From Lachnospiraceae bacterium UBA7205 (lineage in GTDB: Bacteria; Bacillota; Clostridia; Lachnospirales; Lachnospiraceae): a stretch of DNA of 64,000 nt. The position numbers and the translations under genes were made by a program. Positions 44,980 through 53,947 of this stretch are shown piece by piece. The notes below the pieces were generated by a model, which had not been told where the DNA came from, searched no databases, and saw only the letters and a list, made by a program, of their open reading frames with translations. The stretch is taken from positions 1-64,000 of the forward strand of contig DKUL01000075.1 in the NCBI GenBank assembly GCA_002490665.1. The letters run 5' to 3'. How positions within the stretch are numbered: the stretch's first letter is position 1; every line of letters starts with the position of its first letter.

Positions 44980-46626
44980 TTATGGCTGAATCCTGCGCTC
45001 AAGCTCTTGCTGCATTTCCGCAAAGAAAATCTCCGGCCGGCACGCCGTATAGCGCTCCATATACTGCGCCCACATCGCATCAAAATCATCCGTCATCACA
45101 ACCTTCGGCAGGAATTCCCTCTTGACACTGTTCATCTGTTCCCAGACCCTGCCTGCCTCCGAGTCAGTCGTCAGCATGTCGGAATACGAATACATCGGGT
45201 ACCATGGTCCCGGCGCCTCATTTGTCCCCAGCATCTCCACATAATTTCTGCATCCGTATGCCGTCAGGCACTCCTTGACATCCGGCACAAGCGCGTCAAA
45301 AAATTCACCGGGCTGATATTCCGGTGCAAATGCATTCAGGCCATCACTCAGCATTCCCTCTATCCTTGGAAAATAAGGATAGACGCAAAAATGCGCCCTG
45401 CTGTACTCCGGATTCCTCACTGCATTCCTCTGCTCATCTGTTCTGTAATATACTCCGTTTTCATACACTTCGTAGTCTGTTCCTTCGATGCCCCAGTACC
45501 TTAGCTTGATGATTTCCTCATCCAGCAGGTCATTGATGAACTTCATGGCGCCCTCGATGTCCTCGCAGCTCACCGTAATGGAAATGCCATCAGCCGCACT
45601 TAGTTCCGCGCCCCGTTTTACATGCCACTGGTTTCTGACACTCTGGTCAATTGTAATCGGAAGCGGAACATAACCGCAGCCCTGGTCGGACATTATTTCA
45701 AGGGAACCGTTTACCATGTACGCAAACTGCCACCACTGGTCCACCATGCCAAGTACCCGCCCGCTGGAGAGTTTCTGGAGATATTCCTGATAATTCTGCG
45801 TATAAAATTCACGGTCTACGATTCCCTTGTGATATTCCTCATTCAGTTTTTTAAAATATCGTCTGGCTGTCGGTGTGATATTGTAATCCTTCACCGTCTG
45901 CGTCCCCGCATCCACGATACAGCTCCCGTCATTGGGATATCCGTCAAGGAACTGGGGCGGATTTTCCAGACAGAAATACCGCCAGTCATCACACAATATA
46001 GTAAACGGAATATTTTCCAGCGTCTGCCCTTCATGAAACGGATCCTCCATTACAGGATTTTCAGCCACGTATGCCTCAAGCAGGTCAAAATATTCGTCCA
46101 CTGTCCGTATCCTGGGATATCCTGCCCACTTAAGCACACGTGTCTGTATCCAGAATGCCTCTCCCTCATGGAGGAGCTCTTTTGATTTACCGCTGACAAC
46201 ATCAAACTGCGGAATCCAGTAAATATGTCCGTCCGGCTGCCTGAACCTGTCCCATCTTTCCGCCGGCATGAAATTTTTGATGTTCGGATAATCATCCCAG
46301 TACAGGTCAATGGGAATCAGCGCCCCTGCCTCATACAGAGCTACGTCCCCGGAGATGAAATCCGTATACTCCCCGCTGGCAATATAACCGTCTATTGCCT
46401 CCTCCGAAGACTTTCCGACAAGCCATTGCTCCCGGCAGCGTGCACCCGTCTTCTGCGCAATCAGTTCCATGATTTCATTGTATTCATCAATTTCATTCTC
46501 AGAAACATCGAAAAAAGCAGTGAATTCCTTGATTTTTGTGTCTCTGCTGCCTGCTGTTTTCACTGACAGGAATACAGACAGGGCAGCCACAGACAGGACA
46601 ATGCCTGTCACAGTTTTTTTCTTCAT
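44980..46626 (-). CDS. Second oligosaccharide-binding protein, no lipobox cysteine
   Basis: 548 residues, ATG after GGGTGG. It closely resembles the binding protein at 48615-50345 (shared: LCDDWRYFCLEN, FLDGYPNDGSCIVD, SGRVLGM-DQWW-FAY, APGPWYPMYSYS). Its hydrophobic N-terminus (TVTGIVLSVAALSVFLSVKTAGS) has no cysteine, so it is not a standard lipoprotein. It could be released or held by an uncleaved helix. It belongs to the large LplA/YtcQ-like class used with LplB/YtcP permeases. Two binding proteins for one channel could widen the range of xylo-oligosaccharides accepted. Placed after the permeases and directly before GH3. Confidence 0.88.
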   Translation of the reverse strand: MKKKTVTGIVLSVAALSVFLSVKTAGSRDTKIKEFTAFFDVSENEIDEYNEIMELIAQKTGARCREQWLVGKSSEEAIDGYIASGEYTDFISGDVALYEAGALIPIDLYWDDYPNIKNFMPAERWDRFRQPDGHIYWIPQFDVVSGKSKELLHEGEAFWIQTRVLKWAGYPRIRTVDEYFDLLEAYVAENPVMEDPFHEGQTLENIPFTILCDDWRYFCLENPPQFLDGYPNDGSCIVDAGTQTVKDYNITPTARRYFKKLNEEYHKGIVDREFYTQNYQEYLQKLSSGRVLGMVDQWWQFAYMVNGSLEIMSDQGCGYVPLPITIDQSVRNQWHVKRGAELSAADGISITVSCEDIEGAMKFINDLLDEEIIKLRYWGIEGTDYEVYENGVYYRTDEQRNAVRNPEYSRAHFCVYPYFPRIEGMLSDGLNAFAPEYQPGEFFDALVPDVKECLTAYGCRNYVEMLGTNEAPGPWYPMYSYSDMLTTDSEAGRVWEQMNSVKREFLPKVVMTDDFDAMWAQYMERYTACRPEIFFAEMQQELERRIQP

Positions 46627-46701
46627 TCTGCCACCCTCTTTTCATTATATCTGTATTCTTCATTATACCCGTTTTTCCAAAGGCAGACAATAATTATATC
46701 C

Positions 46702-47604
46702 TTATTCCTTCACGCCTCCGATGGTAAGTCCTGTTACAAAATATCTCTGTAAGAACGGATACAGGCAGATAATCGGAAGCATGGTCAGGACAGTTGCCGC
46801 AGCACGCACTGAAGTTGGTGTTACTGTTCCCGCCGCGTTCTTCATCGCTTCCGCGGAAGTACCCTGATTGGTAACGGATGACAACAGCTTCATCAGCTCA
46901 TACTGCAGCGTAGTCAGATGGGCGCTCATCCTGTTGTAAAGCATGGCGTCAAACCAGGAGTTCCACTGCCCTACCGCGACAAAAAGCGCAACGGTTGCAT
47001 ACACCGGCTTACAGAGCGGCGAAATGATTTTTACAAAGATTGTCGTATACCCCGCCCCGTCAAGCTGCGCCGATTCTTCAAGGCTGTCAGGAATCCCTGC
47101 CATATATGTACGGATGACCAGCATATTAAATGCGCTGACCATGCCCGGCACAACGTATACCCAGAAGCTGTTGGTCAGATGCAGGTTCTTGTACAGCAAA
47201 AAGGTAGGAATCATACCGCCGTTAACATACATCGTAACAACCCAGAACAGCGAGAGTGAACGCTTAAATATAAAATTCTTCCGGCTCACGATAAATGCAA
47301 GGATTGCGTTTGCCACTAACGCAAGCAGTGTTCCCAAAATGGTTCTCGCGACAGTGATATATGCCCCCGTAATGAGGTTATCCTTCTGGAGCACAGTGAT
47401 ATAATTTTTGAATGTCCATTTCCTTGGCCATAGATATATGCCGCCCCTGAGCGCATCCGTACCATCGTTGAGTGATATTGCAAGTGTGTTCAGCACCGGA
47501 TACAATGTAATAATGACAAAGGCAACCATAAACAACGTATTGCATACAACAAACACTTTATCCCAGACAGAGGTTTTTATTTTACCGCTTTTATTCTTTT
47601 CCAT
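46702..47604 (-). CDS. ABC oligosaccharide transporter permease, YtcP type
   Basis: 300 residues from ATG at 47604 (AGGAAGGAG, 6-nt spacing), which removes an implausible 35-bp overlap with the previous gene. Six membrane spans. The ATPase loop is ESAQLDGAGYTTIFVKIISPLCKP and the end is FVTGLTIGGVKE, both typical of CUT1 YtcP-like permeases. It works with the LplB-type permease 13 bp upstream and the two binding proteins flanking the pair; the ATPase is not encoded nearby. Likely substrate: decorated xylo-oligosaccharides, from operon context. Confidence 0.94.
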   Translation of the reverse strand: MEKNKSGKIKTSVWDKVFVVCNTLFMVAFVIITLYPVLNTLAISLNDGTDALRGGIYLWPRKWTFKNYITVLQKDNLITGAYITVARTILGTLLALVANAILAFIVSRKNFIFKRSLSLFWVVTMYVNGGMIPTFLLYKNLHLTNSFWVYVVPGMVSAFNMLVIRTYMAGIPDSLEESAQLDGAGYTTIFVKIISPLCKPVYATVALFVAVGQWNSWFDAMLYNRMSAHLTTLQYELMKLLSSVTNQGTSAEAMKNAAGTVTPTSVRAAATVLTMLPIICLYPFLQRYFVTGLTIGGVKE

Positions 47605-47617
47605 TTGCTTCTCCTTC

Positions 47618-48547
47618 CTAGAATAACCGTTCTTCACCGTTTTTCTTTGCAATCTGGTTCGCTATCACAATCAGCACGATACTTACAAAACTCTTAAAGA
47701 TACCTGCCGCAGTACCGATGGAAAAGTCGTTCTGGCTGATACCCCATTTCAACACATAAATATCAATGGTCTGCGACACGCTCTGTACAAGTCCGTTTCC
47801 AAGCAGATACTGGATTTCAAATCCTGCATTCAATACATTTCCTACATTCATCAGCAGCAGGATCATAATTGTGGGTTTGATGCCCGGAAGCGTCACATAG
47901 CGGATACGCGCCCAGCGTCCTGCGCCGTCCATATTTGCCGCCTCGTAAAGCGACGGGTCAATTGCCGTAATCGCGGACAGATAGATAATGGCATTCCATC
48001 CTGTCTCCTTCCACACATTTGCAAATGCAACAATCGGCCAGAAAAATTTTGGATGCGCGAAGAAATTAAGCGGCTGGTCCAGAATATGGAATTTCAAAAG
48101 GAGTTCATTGATGATTCCGGTGCTGGACAAGGCATCGTGCAGGATACCCGTAACAATAATCCACGAAAGAAAGTGTGGAAGGTACGAAATGGTCTGTACT
48201 GTTTTCTTGCCGCCGTTTGACTTCACCTCGTTTAACAATATGGCAAACAAAATTGCCATGACAAACGTCACTATCAGGTTAATCACGCCCATGCCGAGTG
48301 TATTCCTGATTACACGGATAAAGCTGGCATCCGAAAACAGCTGCTTGAACTTATCCATCCCTACGAAGGCGGAATGAAACAGTCCGTTCTTTGGCTTGTA
48401 GTCCTGAAACGCCATTGCCCAGCCTGCCAGCGGGAGGTAATAAAAGATCACACCGTAGATCACAAGCACAAGCGACCATATGATTAATACTTTCTGCTTT
48501 TTAATCTCTTTCCATGTTATGTTTTTCTTCTTTTCCTGTGAAGCCAT
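47618..48547 (-). CDS. ABC oligosaccharide transporter permease, LplB type
   Basis: 309 residues, ATG with AAGGAG 7 nt upstream. Basic N-terminus, then six membrane spans; the ATPase-docking loop is EAANMDGAGRWARIRYVTLPGIKP. The sequence WAMAFQDYKPKNG after the first span is typical of LplB-like permeases. It forms the channel with the YtcP-type partner immediately downstream. A stable hairpin separates it from the highly expressed binding-protein gene upstream. Confidence 0.94.
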   Translation of the reverse strand: MASQEKKKNITWKEIKKQKVLIIWSLVLVIYGVIFYYLPLAGWAMAFQDYKPKNGLFHSAFVGMDKFKQLFSDASFIRVIRNTLGMGVINLIVTFVMAILFAILLNEVKSNGGKKTVQTISYLPHFLSWIIVTGILHDALSSTGIINELLLKFHILDQPLNFFAHPKFFWPIVAFANVWKETGWNAIIYLSAITAIDPSLYEAANMDGAGRWARIRYVTLPGIKPTIMILLLMNVGNVLNAGFEIQYLLGNGLVQSVSQTIDIYVLKWGISQNDFSIGTAAGIFKSFVSIVLIVIANQIAKKNGEERLF

Positions 48548-48565
48548 ATTTTCACTCCTTTACAA

Positions 48566-48594
48566 AGGGCGGACCGATTGGATCTGTCCGCCCT
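48566..48594 (-). other. Intercistronic hairpin after the first xylan-locus binding protein
   Basis: A 9-bp stem, AGGGCGGAC (48566-48574) and GTCCGCCCT (48586-48594), lies between the binding-protein stop and the permease ribosome site. Only three T residues follow on the minus strand. It probably stabilises the binding-protein message and partly attenuates the rest, as in the other transporter operon at 11424-11447. Confidence 0.65.
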
Positions 48595-48614
48595 GTCTGA
48601 TTGCTTATATGAAC

Positions 48615-50345
48615 TTAATTATACTTTGCAGCCTCCGCCATTCTGCGGTCGAGTTCCGCCTGCATCTCGTCAACAAATGCCTGTGGATTGCAGCCGTTGT
48701 ATACTTCCATGTATTCTTCCCATGCGCCCTCAAAGTCGCTTGCCATAACTACCTTCGGAAGATATTCATGCTTTATTTCACCCATCTTTGTCCATGCCAT
48801 GCCGCCTTCTGTAGCGGTTGTCATGTTGTTGGAGTAAGAGTACATCGGATACCATGGTCCCGGAGCTTCGCTTGTTCCAAGCATGTCTACATAAGTTTCT
48901 GCGCCATATGCCGCAAAGCACTCCTGTACATTCTTGCTTAAGCTGTCATAAAACTCCGCCGGCTGGTTCTCAGGCTTCATGGCATTGACCCCATCCCTGC
49001 TTGTGCCCGTATACTGCGGGAAATATGAATATGTACATGCATGGGAAGCCTTGTATGCAGTATCCGAGGACTGCATTCTCATGTCTTCTGTCCGTGAAAA
49101 CTCGCCGCTTTCTTCCACATTATAGTCCACATCCTTCACGCCCCAGAAACGAAGGTCATGCACTTCCTGATCCAGCAGATCGTTAATAAACTGCATTGCA
49201 CCCTCGACATCCTTGCAGCTTGTCGTGATGGCAATTCCGCTTGCGACATTCAGCGTTCCGCCGGAATTGTGCCACTGGTTCTTGATGCCCTCATCAATCG
49301 TAATCGGAAGCGGCACATAGTTGCAGCCCTTGACATCAAGACCCTGCTGTTTCAAGGAATCATTTACCGTGTACGCGAAATCCCACCACTGGTCAATCAT
49401 GCCCAGCACACGTCCTGTAGAAAGCTTTGCGATATACTCGTCATATGTCTGTGTGAACGATTCGGGATCCACAATGCCTTTCTGGAACTCCTCATTCAGC
49501 TTCTGGAAATATCTCTTTGCTGTTGGTGTCGTATTGTAGTCAATGATTGTGAGTGTTTCCGGATCAACGATACAGCTTCCGTCATTGGGATATCCGTCGA
49601 GGAACTCCGGCGCATTTTCAAGGCAGAAGTAACGCCAGTCATCGCACAGGATTGTATACGGAATATTTGTCGTGCCGTCTTCCATGGCAGGATTTGCCTC
49701 ATTGTAGCTTTCAATCAGGTCAAAATACTGATCCATGGTATGTACCTCGGGATATCCTGCCCACTCAAGCACCCTTGTCTGAATCCAGAATGCCTCGTCA
49801 TTGTGCGTTGTCGCCTTCTCTTCCCCATAGATGTTGCCAAACTGCTGTATCCAGTAGATATGTCCGTCATCCTGCCTGAGTCTGTCCCACTCCTCCTCTG
49901 TCAGGAATTCCTTGATGTTCGGATACTTGTCAATGTAGTCATCCAGCGCCACCAGCGCGCCTGCATCATAAAGCTGCGCCATACCGTCACCGCCGTCAAT
50001 AAAATCAGGATATTCGCCGCCTGCAATCAGCGTGCCGACTGCCTCCTGTGCCGACTGACCTGTAAGCCATGTCTCTTTTACCTTTGCACCGGTTTTTTCC
50101 GCAATCATCTGCTGAATCTCATTGTCATCATTAATCTCTGAACCGGGAACTGCAAAGAACGCCGTGAACTCCTTTATTTCACCCGAGCCGGATGCTTCCT
50201 TATTTCCGCTGTCCCCTGTCTGTGTGCCCGCATCTGCATCTGCATTTGTGCCTGTCTGCGCGGAATCACCGCCGCTACAGCCTGTAAACATTGCCGACAT
50301 CATCGCTGCTGCCAGCAAAACAGATAGTATTTTTTTCGTTTTCAT
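48615..50345 (-). CDS. Oligosaccharide-binding lipoprotein of the xylan-locus ABC transporter
   Basis: 576 residues, ATG with GGAGG 6 nt upstream. Lipoprotein signal ending MFTGC, then a Gly/Asp/Thr-rich linker (about 24-55) and a large LplA/YtcQ-class binding domain (IKEFTAFFAVPGSEINDDNEIQQMIAEKTG, LCDDWRYFCLENAPEFLDGYPNDGSC, APGPWYPMYSYSNNM). It is the first gene of the long operon and presumably the main receptor for imported xylo-oligosaccharides. The HK/RR pair upstream ends at a terminator, so this gene has its own promoter, likely activated by that regulator. Confidence 0.94.
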   Translation of the reverse strand: MKTKKILSVLLAAAMMSAMFTGCSGGDSAQTGTNADADAGTQTGDSGNKEASGSGEIKEFTAFFAVPGSEINDDNEIQQMIAEKTGAKVKETWLTGQSAQEAVGTLIAGGEYPDFIDGGDGMAQLYDAGALVALDDYIDKYPNIKEFLTEEEWDRLRQDDGHIYWIQQFGNIYGEEKATTHNDEAFWIQTRVLEWAGYPEVHTMDQYFDLIESYNEANPAMEDGTTNIPYTILCDDWRYFCLENAPEFLDGYPNDGSCIVDPETLTIIDYNTTPTAKRYFQKLNEEFQKGIVDPESFTQTYDEYIAKLSTGRVLGMIDQWWDFAYTVNDSLKQQGLDVKGCNYVPLPITIDEGIKNQWHNSGGTLNVASGIAITTSCKDVEGAMQFINDLLDQEVHDLRFWGVKDVDYNVEESGEFSRTEDMRMQSSDTAYKASHACTYSYFPQYTGTSRDGVNAMKPENQPAEFYDSLSKNVQECFAAYGAETYVDMLGTSEAPGPWYPMYSYSNNMTTATEGGMAWTKMGEIKHEYLPKVVMASDFEGAWEEYMEVYNGCNPQAFVDEMQAELDRRMAEAAKYN

Positions 50346-50456
50346 AAAAATCCTCCATTCCTGTCAATTGTCTGACTTCTTTATTCTTGTTCCGATAATA
50401 TAATTCTACTTTAAAAACTGCCTAAAAAAACCCAATAAAGGATATATAAAAACATA
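50346..50456 (-). promoter_or_regulatory. Promoter region of the xylan uptake/degradation operon
   Basis: Lies between the regulator terminator and the first binding-protein gene. A TATATT -10-like box occurs near 50396-50401 on the minus strand without a convincing -35, as expected for a promoter that needs an activator. No clear catabolite-response (cre) palindrome was found. The YesN-type response regulator encoded next door is the obvious candidate activator. Confidence 0.4.
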
Positions 50457-50487
50457 AAAAAGTATAGATTATAAACCTATACTTTTT
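50455..50487 (-). terminator. Terminator after the response regulator gene
   Basis: Perfect 11-bp arms AAAAAGTATAG (50457-50467) and CTATACTTTTT (50477-50487) with a 9-nt loop and a T-run on the minus strand. It separates the regulatory operon from the transporter operon. Confidence 0.8.
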
Positions 50488-50513
50488 CATATTGCACAAT
50501 TTTTTCCTGTTCT

Positions 50514-52109
50514 CTAATTCTTATTTATGGATTGTTTCCTAAATTTGGAGGGTGTACAGCCTTTTGCCGCAATGAATTTGTTGATAAAATAATCTGTGTT
50601 TTTATATCCCACATCCTCCGCAATCTTATAAATCTTGTCATCTGTCCGCACAAGCATCTGTGCCGCCTGCTCAATGCGGTAATTGTTCAGGTAGTCCTTA
50701 AAGGACTGATTATATTTTTTCCGGAATATCTGTCCCAGATAGGCATTGTTGATGTAGTATTTCTGTCCTAAATCCCGCAGTGTCAGATTTTCCGCATAGC
50801 GCTCCCTGACCTCCTGCTCAATCAGGGACAGCACGCCCCTTGACACATTCTTCCTTAACTGCGCGAGATATTCCGCATACTCGCATGCAAACCTTGCCAG
50901 ATGGATCCTGCTCCCCCTTTTCACGCCATCCTCGAAGGCGCTCTCACTGATCAGGTGCAGGATTTCTTCCTGATTGACGCAGTCATCCTGCTCCGTTGCG
51001 ACATGAATCAGCTGGAACAAAAGATAATTGATATTGAGGTTGACGGTCTCCCCCATCGCCCCCATCCTGCGCAGTTCTTCGTACAGCCTGTCCACCGCCT
51101 CGTGAATCCGCATCCTGTCATTCTGCTCTATGGCGGAAATCAGGTTGTCAAGCTCAGTCTTGCACAGAAGGATGCCGCCGCTGTTCACCTGAATCTCCTC
51201 CTCGTAAAAATAGATACTTTTCTGGTCATGGAATGCCTGAAGGGAGTTCAGCATACAAGCCGTACCGTAAGATTTTGAGACAGCAGCGATATCCGGCACC
51301 TTCTTTCCCACCAGCATTACCAGCTTCTGGTTCAGTGTCACATTCAGGTAGCTTAAAAGCTTTTCCAGATACTCCTTTTCCGTGCAGTCATTTTTTGCCG
51401 CCATGTAATCACAGTAGATAAAACCCACATCATATATATTTCCTTCCGAAGAGACATCAAGAATGCAGTGTGCCTCATCTTCTTTCAGGAATTCACTGCA
51501 CCCCTGATATAGCTTCCGCTGCCGGGAACGTGTCTCCATATCCTCCACATCTTCCGGATTCATGGCATCCATCAGCTGTATGTCAATATACCTGACCCCA
51601 TCGGAAAGATGCATGTGGTTCACGACATATTCCAGATTCATCCCATCATACTTGCCAAGCAGCAGGGATATCACGTTCCTCGCCAGATATGCGCGTTCAA
51701 GCTTCCTCTTGTCCTCCTGCCGCTGGATTTCTGTCGCTGACATGTTGGCAGCTTTTCGGATAATTTCCGTCAGCACATCTTTCTCAACGGGTTTCAGCAC
51801 ATAGTCCATGCAGGAATAGCGTATCGCCTGCTGCGCATAGGAAAAATCACTGTAGCCGCTTAATATGACAAAATACGCGTCCGAAACCTGCTCCCTGCGT
51901 ATGGTTTCCAAAAGCTCCAGTCCTGTCATTTCCGGCATCTTGATGTCCGCTATAATCAAATCGACCTTATTTGACCGCAGATATGCCAACGCTTCCTTCC
52001 CATTTTGTGCCGTTGCAGCAATTTCGCACCCCTCTTTTTCCCAGTCAAGAAGCAGGGAAAGTCCCTGTACGATAAACGGCTCGTCATCAACCAGCAATAC
52101 CTTCAACAT
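50514..52109 (-). CDS. YesN-type response regulator with AraC DNA-binding domain
   Basis: 531 residues from ATG at 52109 (GGAG close upstream), giving the canonical receiver start MLKVLLVDDEPFIVQGL. The phosphoacceptor is D55 in LIIADIKMPEMTG. A long middle part of unknown fold follows, then a C-terminal AraC double helix-turn-helix (NLTLRDLGQKYYINNAYLGQIFRKKYNQSF and KIYKIAEDVGYKNTDYFINKFIAAKGCTPSKFR). It begins 22 bp after the histidine kinase gene. Such pairs usually sense a sugar outside the cell and activate the adjacent ABC-transporter/CAZyme operon; here that is the xylan operon starting at 50345. Confidence 0.93.
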   Translation of the reverse strand: MLKVLLVDDEPFIVQGLSLLLDWEKEGCEIAATAQNGKEALAYLRSNKVDLIIADIKMPEMTGLELLETIRREQVSDAYFVILSGYSDFSYAQQAIRYSCMDYVLKPVEKDVLTEIIRKAANMSATEIQRQEDKRKLERAYLARNVISLLLGKYDGMNLEYVVNHMHLSDGVRYIDIQLMDAMNPEDVEDMETRSRQRKLYQGCSEFLKEDEAHCILDVSSEGNIYDVGFIYCDYMAAKNDCTEKEYLEKLLSYLNVTLNQKLVMLVGKKVPDIAAVSKSYGTACMLNSLQAFHDQKSIYFYEEEIQVNSGGILLCKTELDNLISAIEQNDRMRIHEAVDRLYEELRRMGAMGETVNLNINYLLFQLIHVATEQDDCVNQEEILHLISESAFEDGVKRGSRIHLARFACEYAEYLAQLRKNVSRGVLSLIEQEVRERYAENLTLRDLGQKYYINNAYLGQIFRKKYNQSFKDYLNNYRIEQAAQMLVRTDDKIYKIAEDVGYKNTDYFINKFIAAKGCTPSKFRKQSINKN

Positions 52110-52131
52110 ATTTCTCCACACCTCCAAATTT

Positions 52132-53904
52132 CTATGATGCTTCATGCGGTATCCGTATCTGTACCATCGTTCCAACGCCTTTTTCGCTCTCGAGTGCAAA
52201 CCTTGCCCGGTTCTCTGTTACCATCTTTATACGCAGGCATGCATTTACCATCCCTACCCGGCCTCTTTCCCGCAGGCGGTCAATGCTCGCAGTCTGCATC
52301 CTGTCAAGAAGCTTCTGCCGCTCTTCCTCTTCCATTCCGCTGCCGGTATCTTCCACTTCTATGCATAATTCTTCTTTTTCCATATAGATGCGCACAAAAA
52401 TCCACCCCTGTGTCGTCTTACTTTCAATTCCATGAATGCAGGCATTCTCGACAAATGTGACCACAGTCAGTTTTGGGATATTAACCGCCAGGCATTCCTC
52501 CTCCACTTCAAGTTCATACGACAGTCTGTCGCCAAACCGGTATTTCTGCAATCCAAGGTATGCCTTGACAAACTCCATCTCCTTACCGATTTCCACAGTA
52601 TCGGTTGCCCAGTCCACATTCTGCCGCTCCATGACAGCGAGCTTCTCTACCATTTCTGCAATCTCGGACTCATTGTGAAGGACACAGTGCATCCGTATCG
52701 TCTCAAGCGCATTAAACAGAAAGTGCGGATTTATCTGGCTGTGAAGCGCGAGCAGCTCCGCATTCTGCCTTGCAATATCCATCTCCTGTTCCCGGATGCG
52801 ATCCTTGTATACGGTCTGTATCAGGTCGTTCGTCCGCACTGCCATCCTGTTGTAATTTTCCATCAGCCTGCCAATCTCATCATTGCCGCTAATCTCCTCA
52901 ATCCGGCTTAACTCCTCGTCTCCCACGTTATCAAACACCTGGCTGAGCTGTTCTATCCGCATTGTAAGCGAACGGTTCAGCTCTTTCATCAGCTTCCATG
53001 GAAGAATCGCGTTCGTGAGTATCAGCAGCGCAATCAGCGGCATATTATCCCAAAGGTCACCAAGCACATCCGTCTCCGGATCCAGAATATATATCTGCAG
53101 CGCACTGCCATACAGCATTATCTCCTTGCCCATGCCGACCTTGTCTTTCAGCGTAAACCGGGTAAAATTCTGATTGATACTGCTATGCCCGTCATTTGCC
53201 AGCAGGATCCTGTCACCCTGACAGATATATACGGGAAATTCATATCCCACCTTCACCAGTCCACGCACCATATTGCCGTAATCAAGCTCAATTTTCAAAA
53301 ATTTTTCGCACCTGCTCCCGCTGAAAAAATCCAATCTTTTCAAAAACAATACCTTACGTTTGGCCTCCACTGCCGGACTCTTTTCATCATCATAGTAAAA
53401 ATACAGCATTGTGTCCTGCCCGGAATCCTCAAACGTCTGATACCACCTGGTATTTTCTATCGCCGACAGCTGCGAGAACTCGCCCCCGTTTACAATGGTG
53501 GGATTATCCGCGTACATGGTGATGATTGTGTTATCCATTCCTGCCCCGCCCTTAAACAGCGTCGTTTTCACAAAGTCCTGATACGCCTCGACATATGCAA
53601 GCGCATCTGCATAGTCACGGTTCAGATACCGTTCAATATATTCATTCATGTAAATCTGCTTTGCCGTCGCAGCCGCATAATCGATGTTGTTTGTCAGGCT
53701 GTACTGTATGGCGCTTGCCTCATTTTCCATGGCATGGCGCTGCTTTGCATGCTGGTTATTCAGCACAATATACAGCACAGCACTGTCCGTGACAACCAGC
53801 GGAAGTAAGACGCACATCACATACAGGATGGTCAGCTTTCTGCTCAGTCTGATATTGTTCATAAACTGATAAAACTTGAATATTATAGTCCCACCTCCCT
53901 GCAT
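52132..53904 (-). CDS. YesM-type sensor histidine kinase
   Basis: 590 residues if started at 53904. The in-frame ATG at 53862 is also possible; a GGGAGG lies between the two, so the start is uncertain. TM1 at about 25-48, an extracellular sensor of about 240 residues (dCache-like), TM2 at about 288-310 and HAMP. The kinase core has phospho-His H394 in HSQINPHFLFNALET and an ATPase domain with TVVTFVENACIHGIE and VEDTGSGM. This is the His_kinase/HATPase type that pairs with YesN regulators. It precedes its regulator and follows a chemoreceptor by 43 bp. Ligand probably xylo-oligosaccharide, by context only. Confidence 0.92.
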   Translation of the reverse strand: MQGGGTIIFKFYQFMNNIRLSRKLTILYVMCVLLPLVVTDSAVLYIVLNNQHAKQRHAMENEASAIQYSLTNNIDYAAATAKQIYMNEYIERYLNRDYADALAYVEAYQDFVKTTLFKGGAGMDNTIITMYADNPTIVNGGEFSQLSAIENTRWYQTFEDSGQDTMLYFYYDDEKSPAVEAKRKVLFLKRLDFFSGSRCEKFLKIELDYGNMVRGLVKVGYEFPVYICQGDRILLANDGHSSINQNFTRFTLKDKVGMGKEIMLYGSALQIYILDPETDVLGDLWDNMPLIALLILTNAILPWKLMKELNRSLTMRIEQLSQVFDNVGDEELSRIEEISGNDEIGRLMENYNRMAVRTNDLIQTVYKDRIREQEMDIARQNAELLALHSQINPHFLFNALETIRMHCVLHNESEIAEMVEKLAVMERQNVDWATDTVEIGKEMEFVKAYLGLQKYRFGDRLSYELEVEEECLAVNIPKLTVVTFVENACIHGIESKTTQGWIFVRIYMEKEELCIEVEDTGSGMEEEERQKLLDRMQTASIDRLRERGRVGMVNACLRIKMVTENRARFALESEKGVGTMVQIRIPHEAS

Positions 53905-53947
53905 GCTTTATTATGCATCAAATCAGACGGAAAAACAAGGATGCCTG

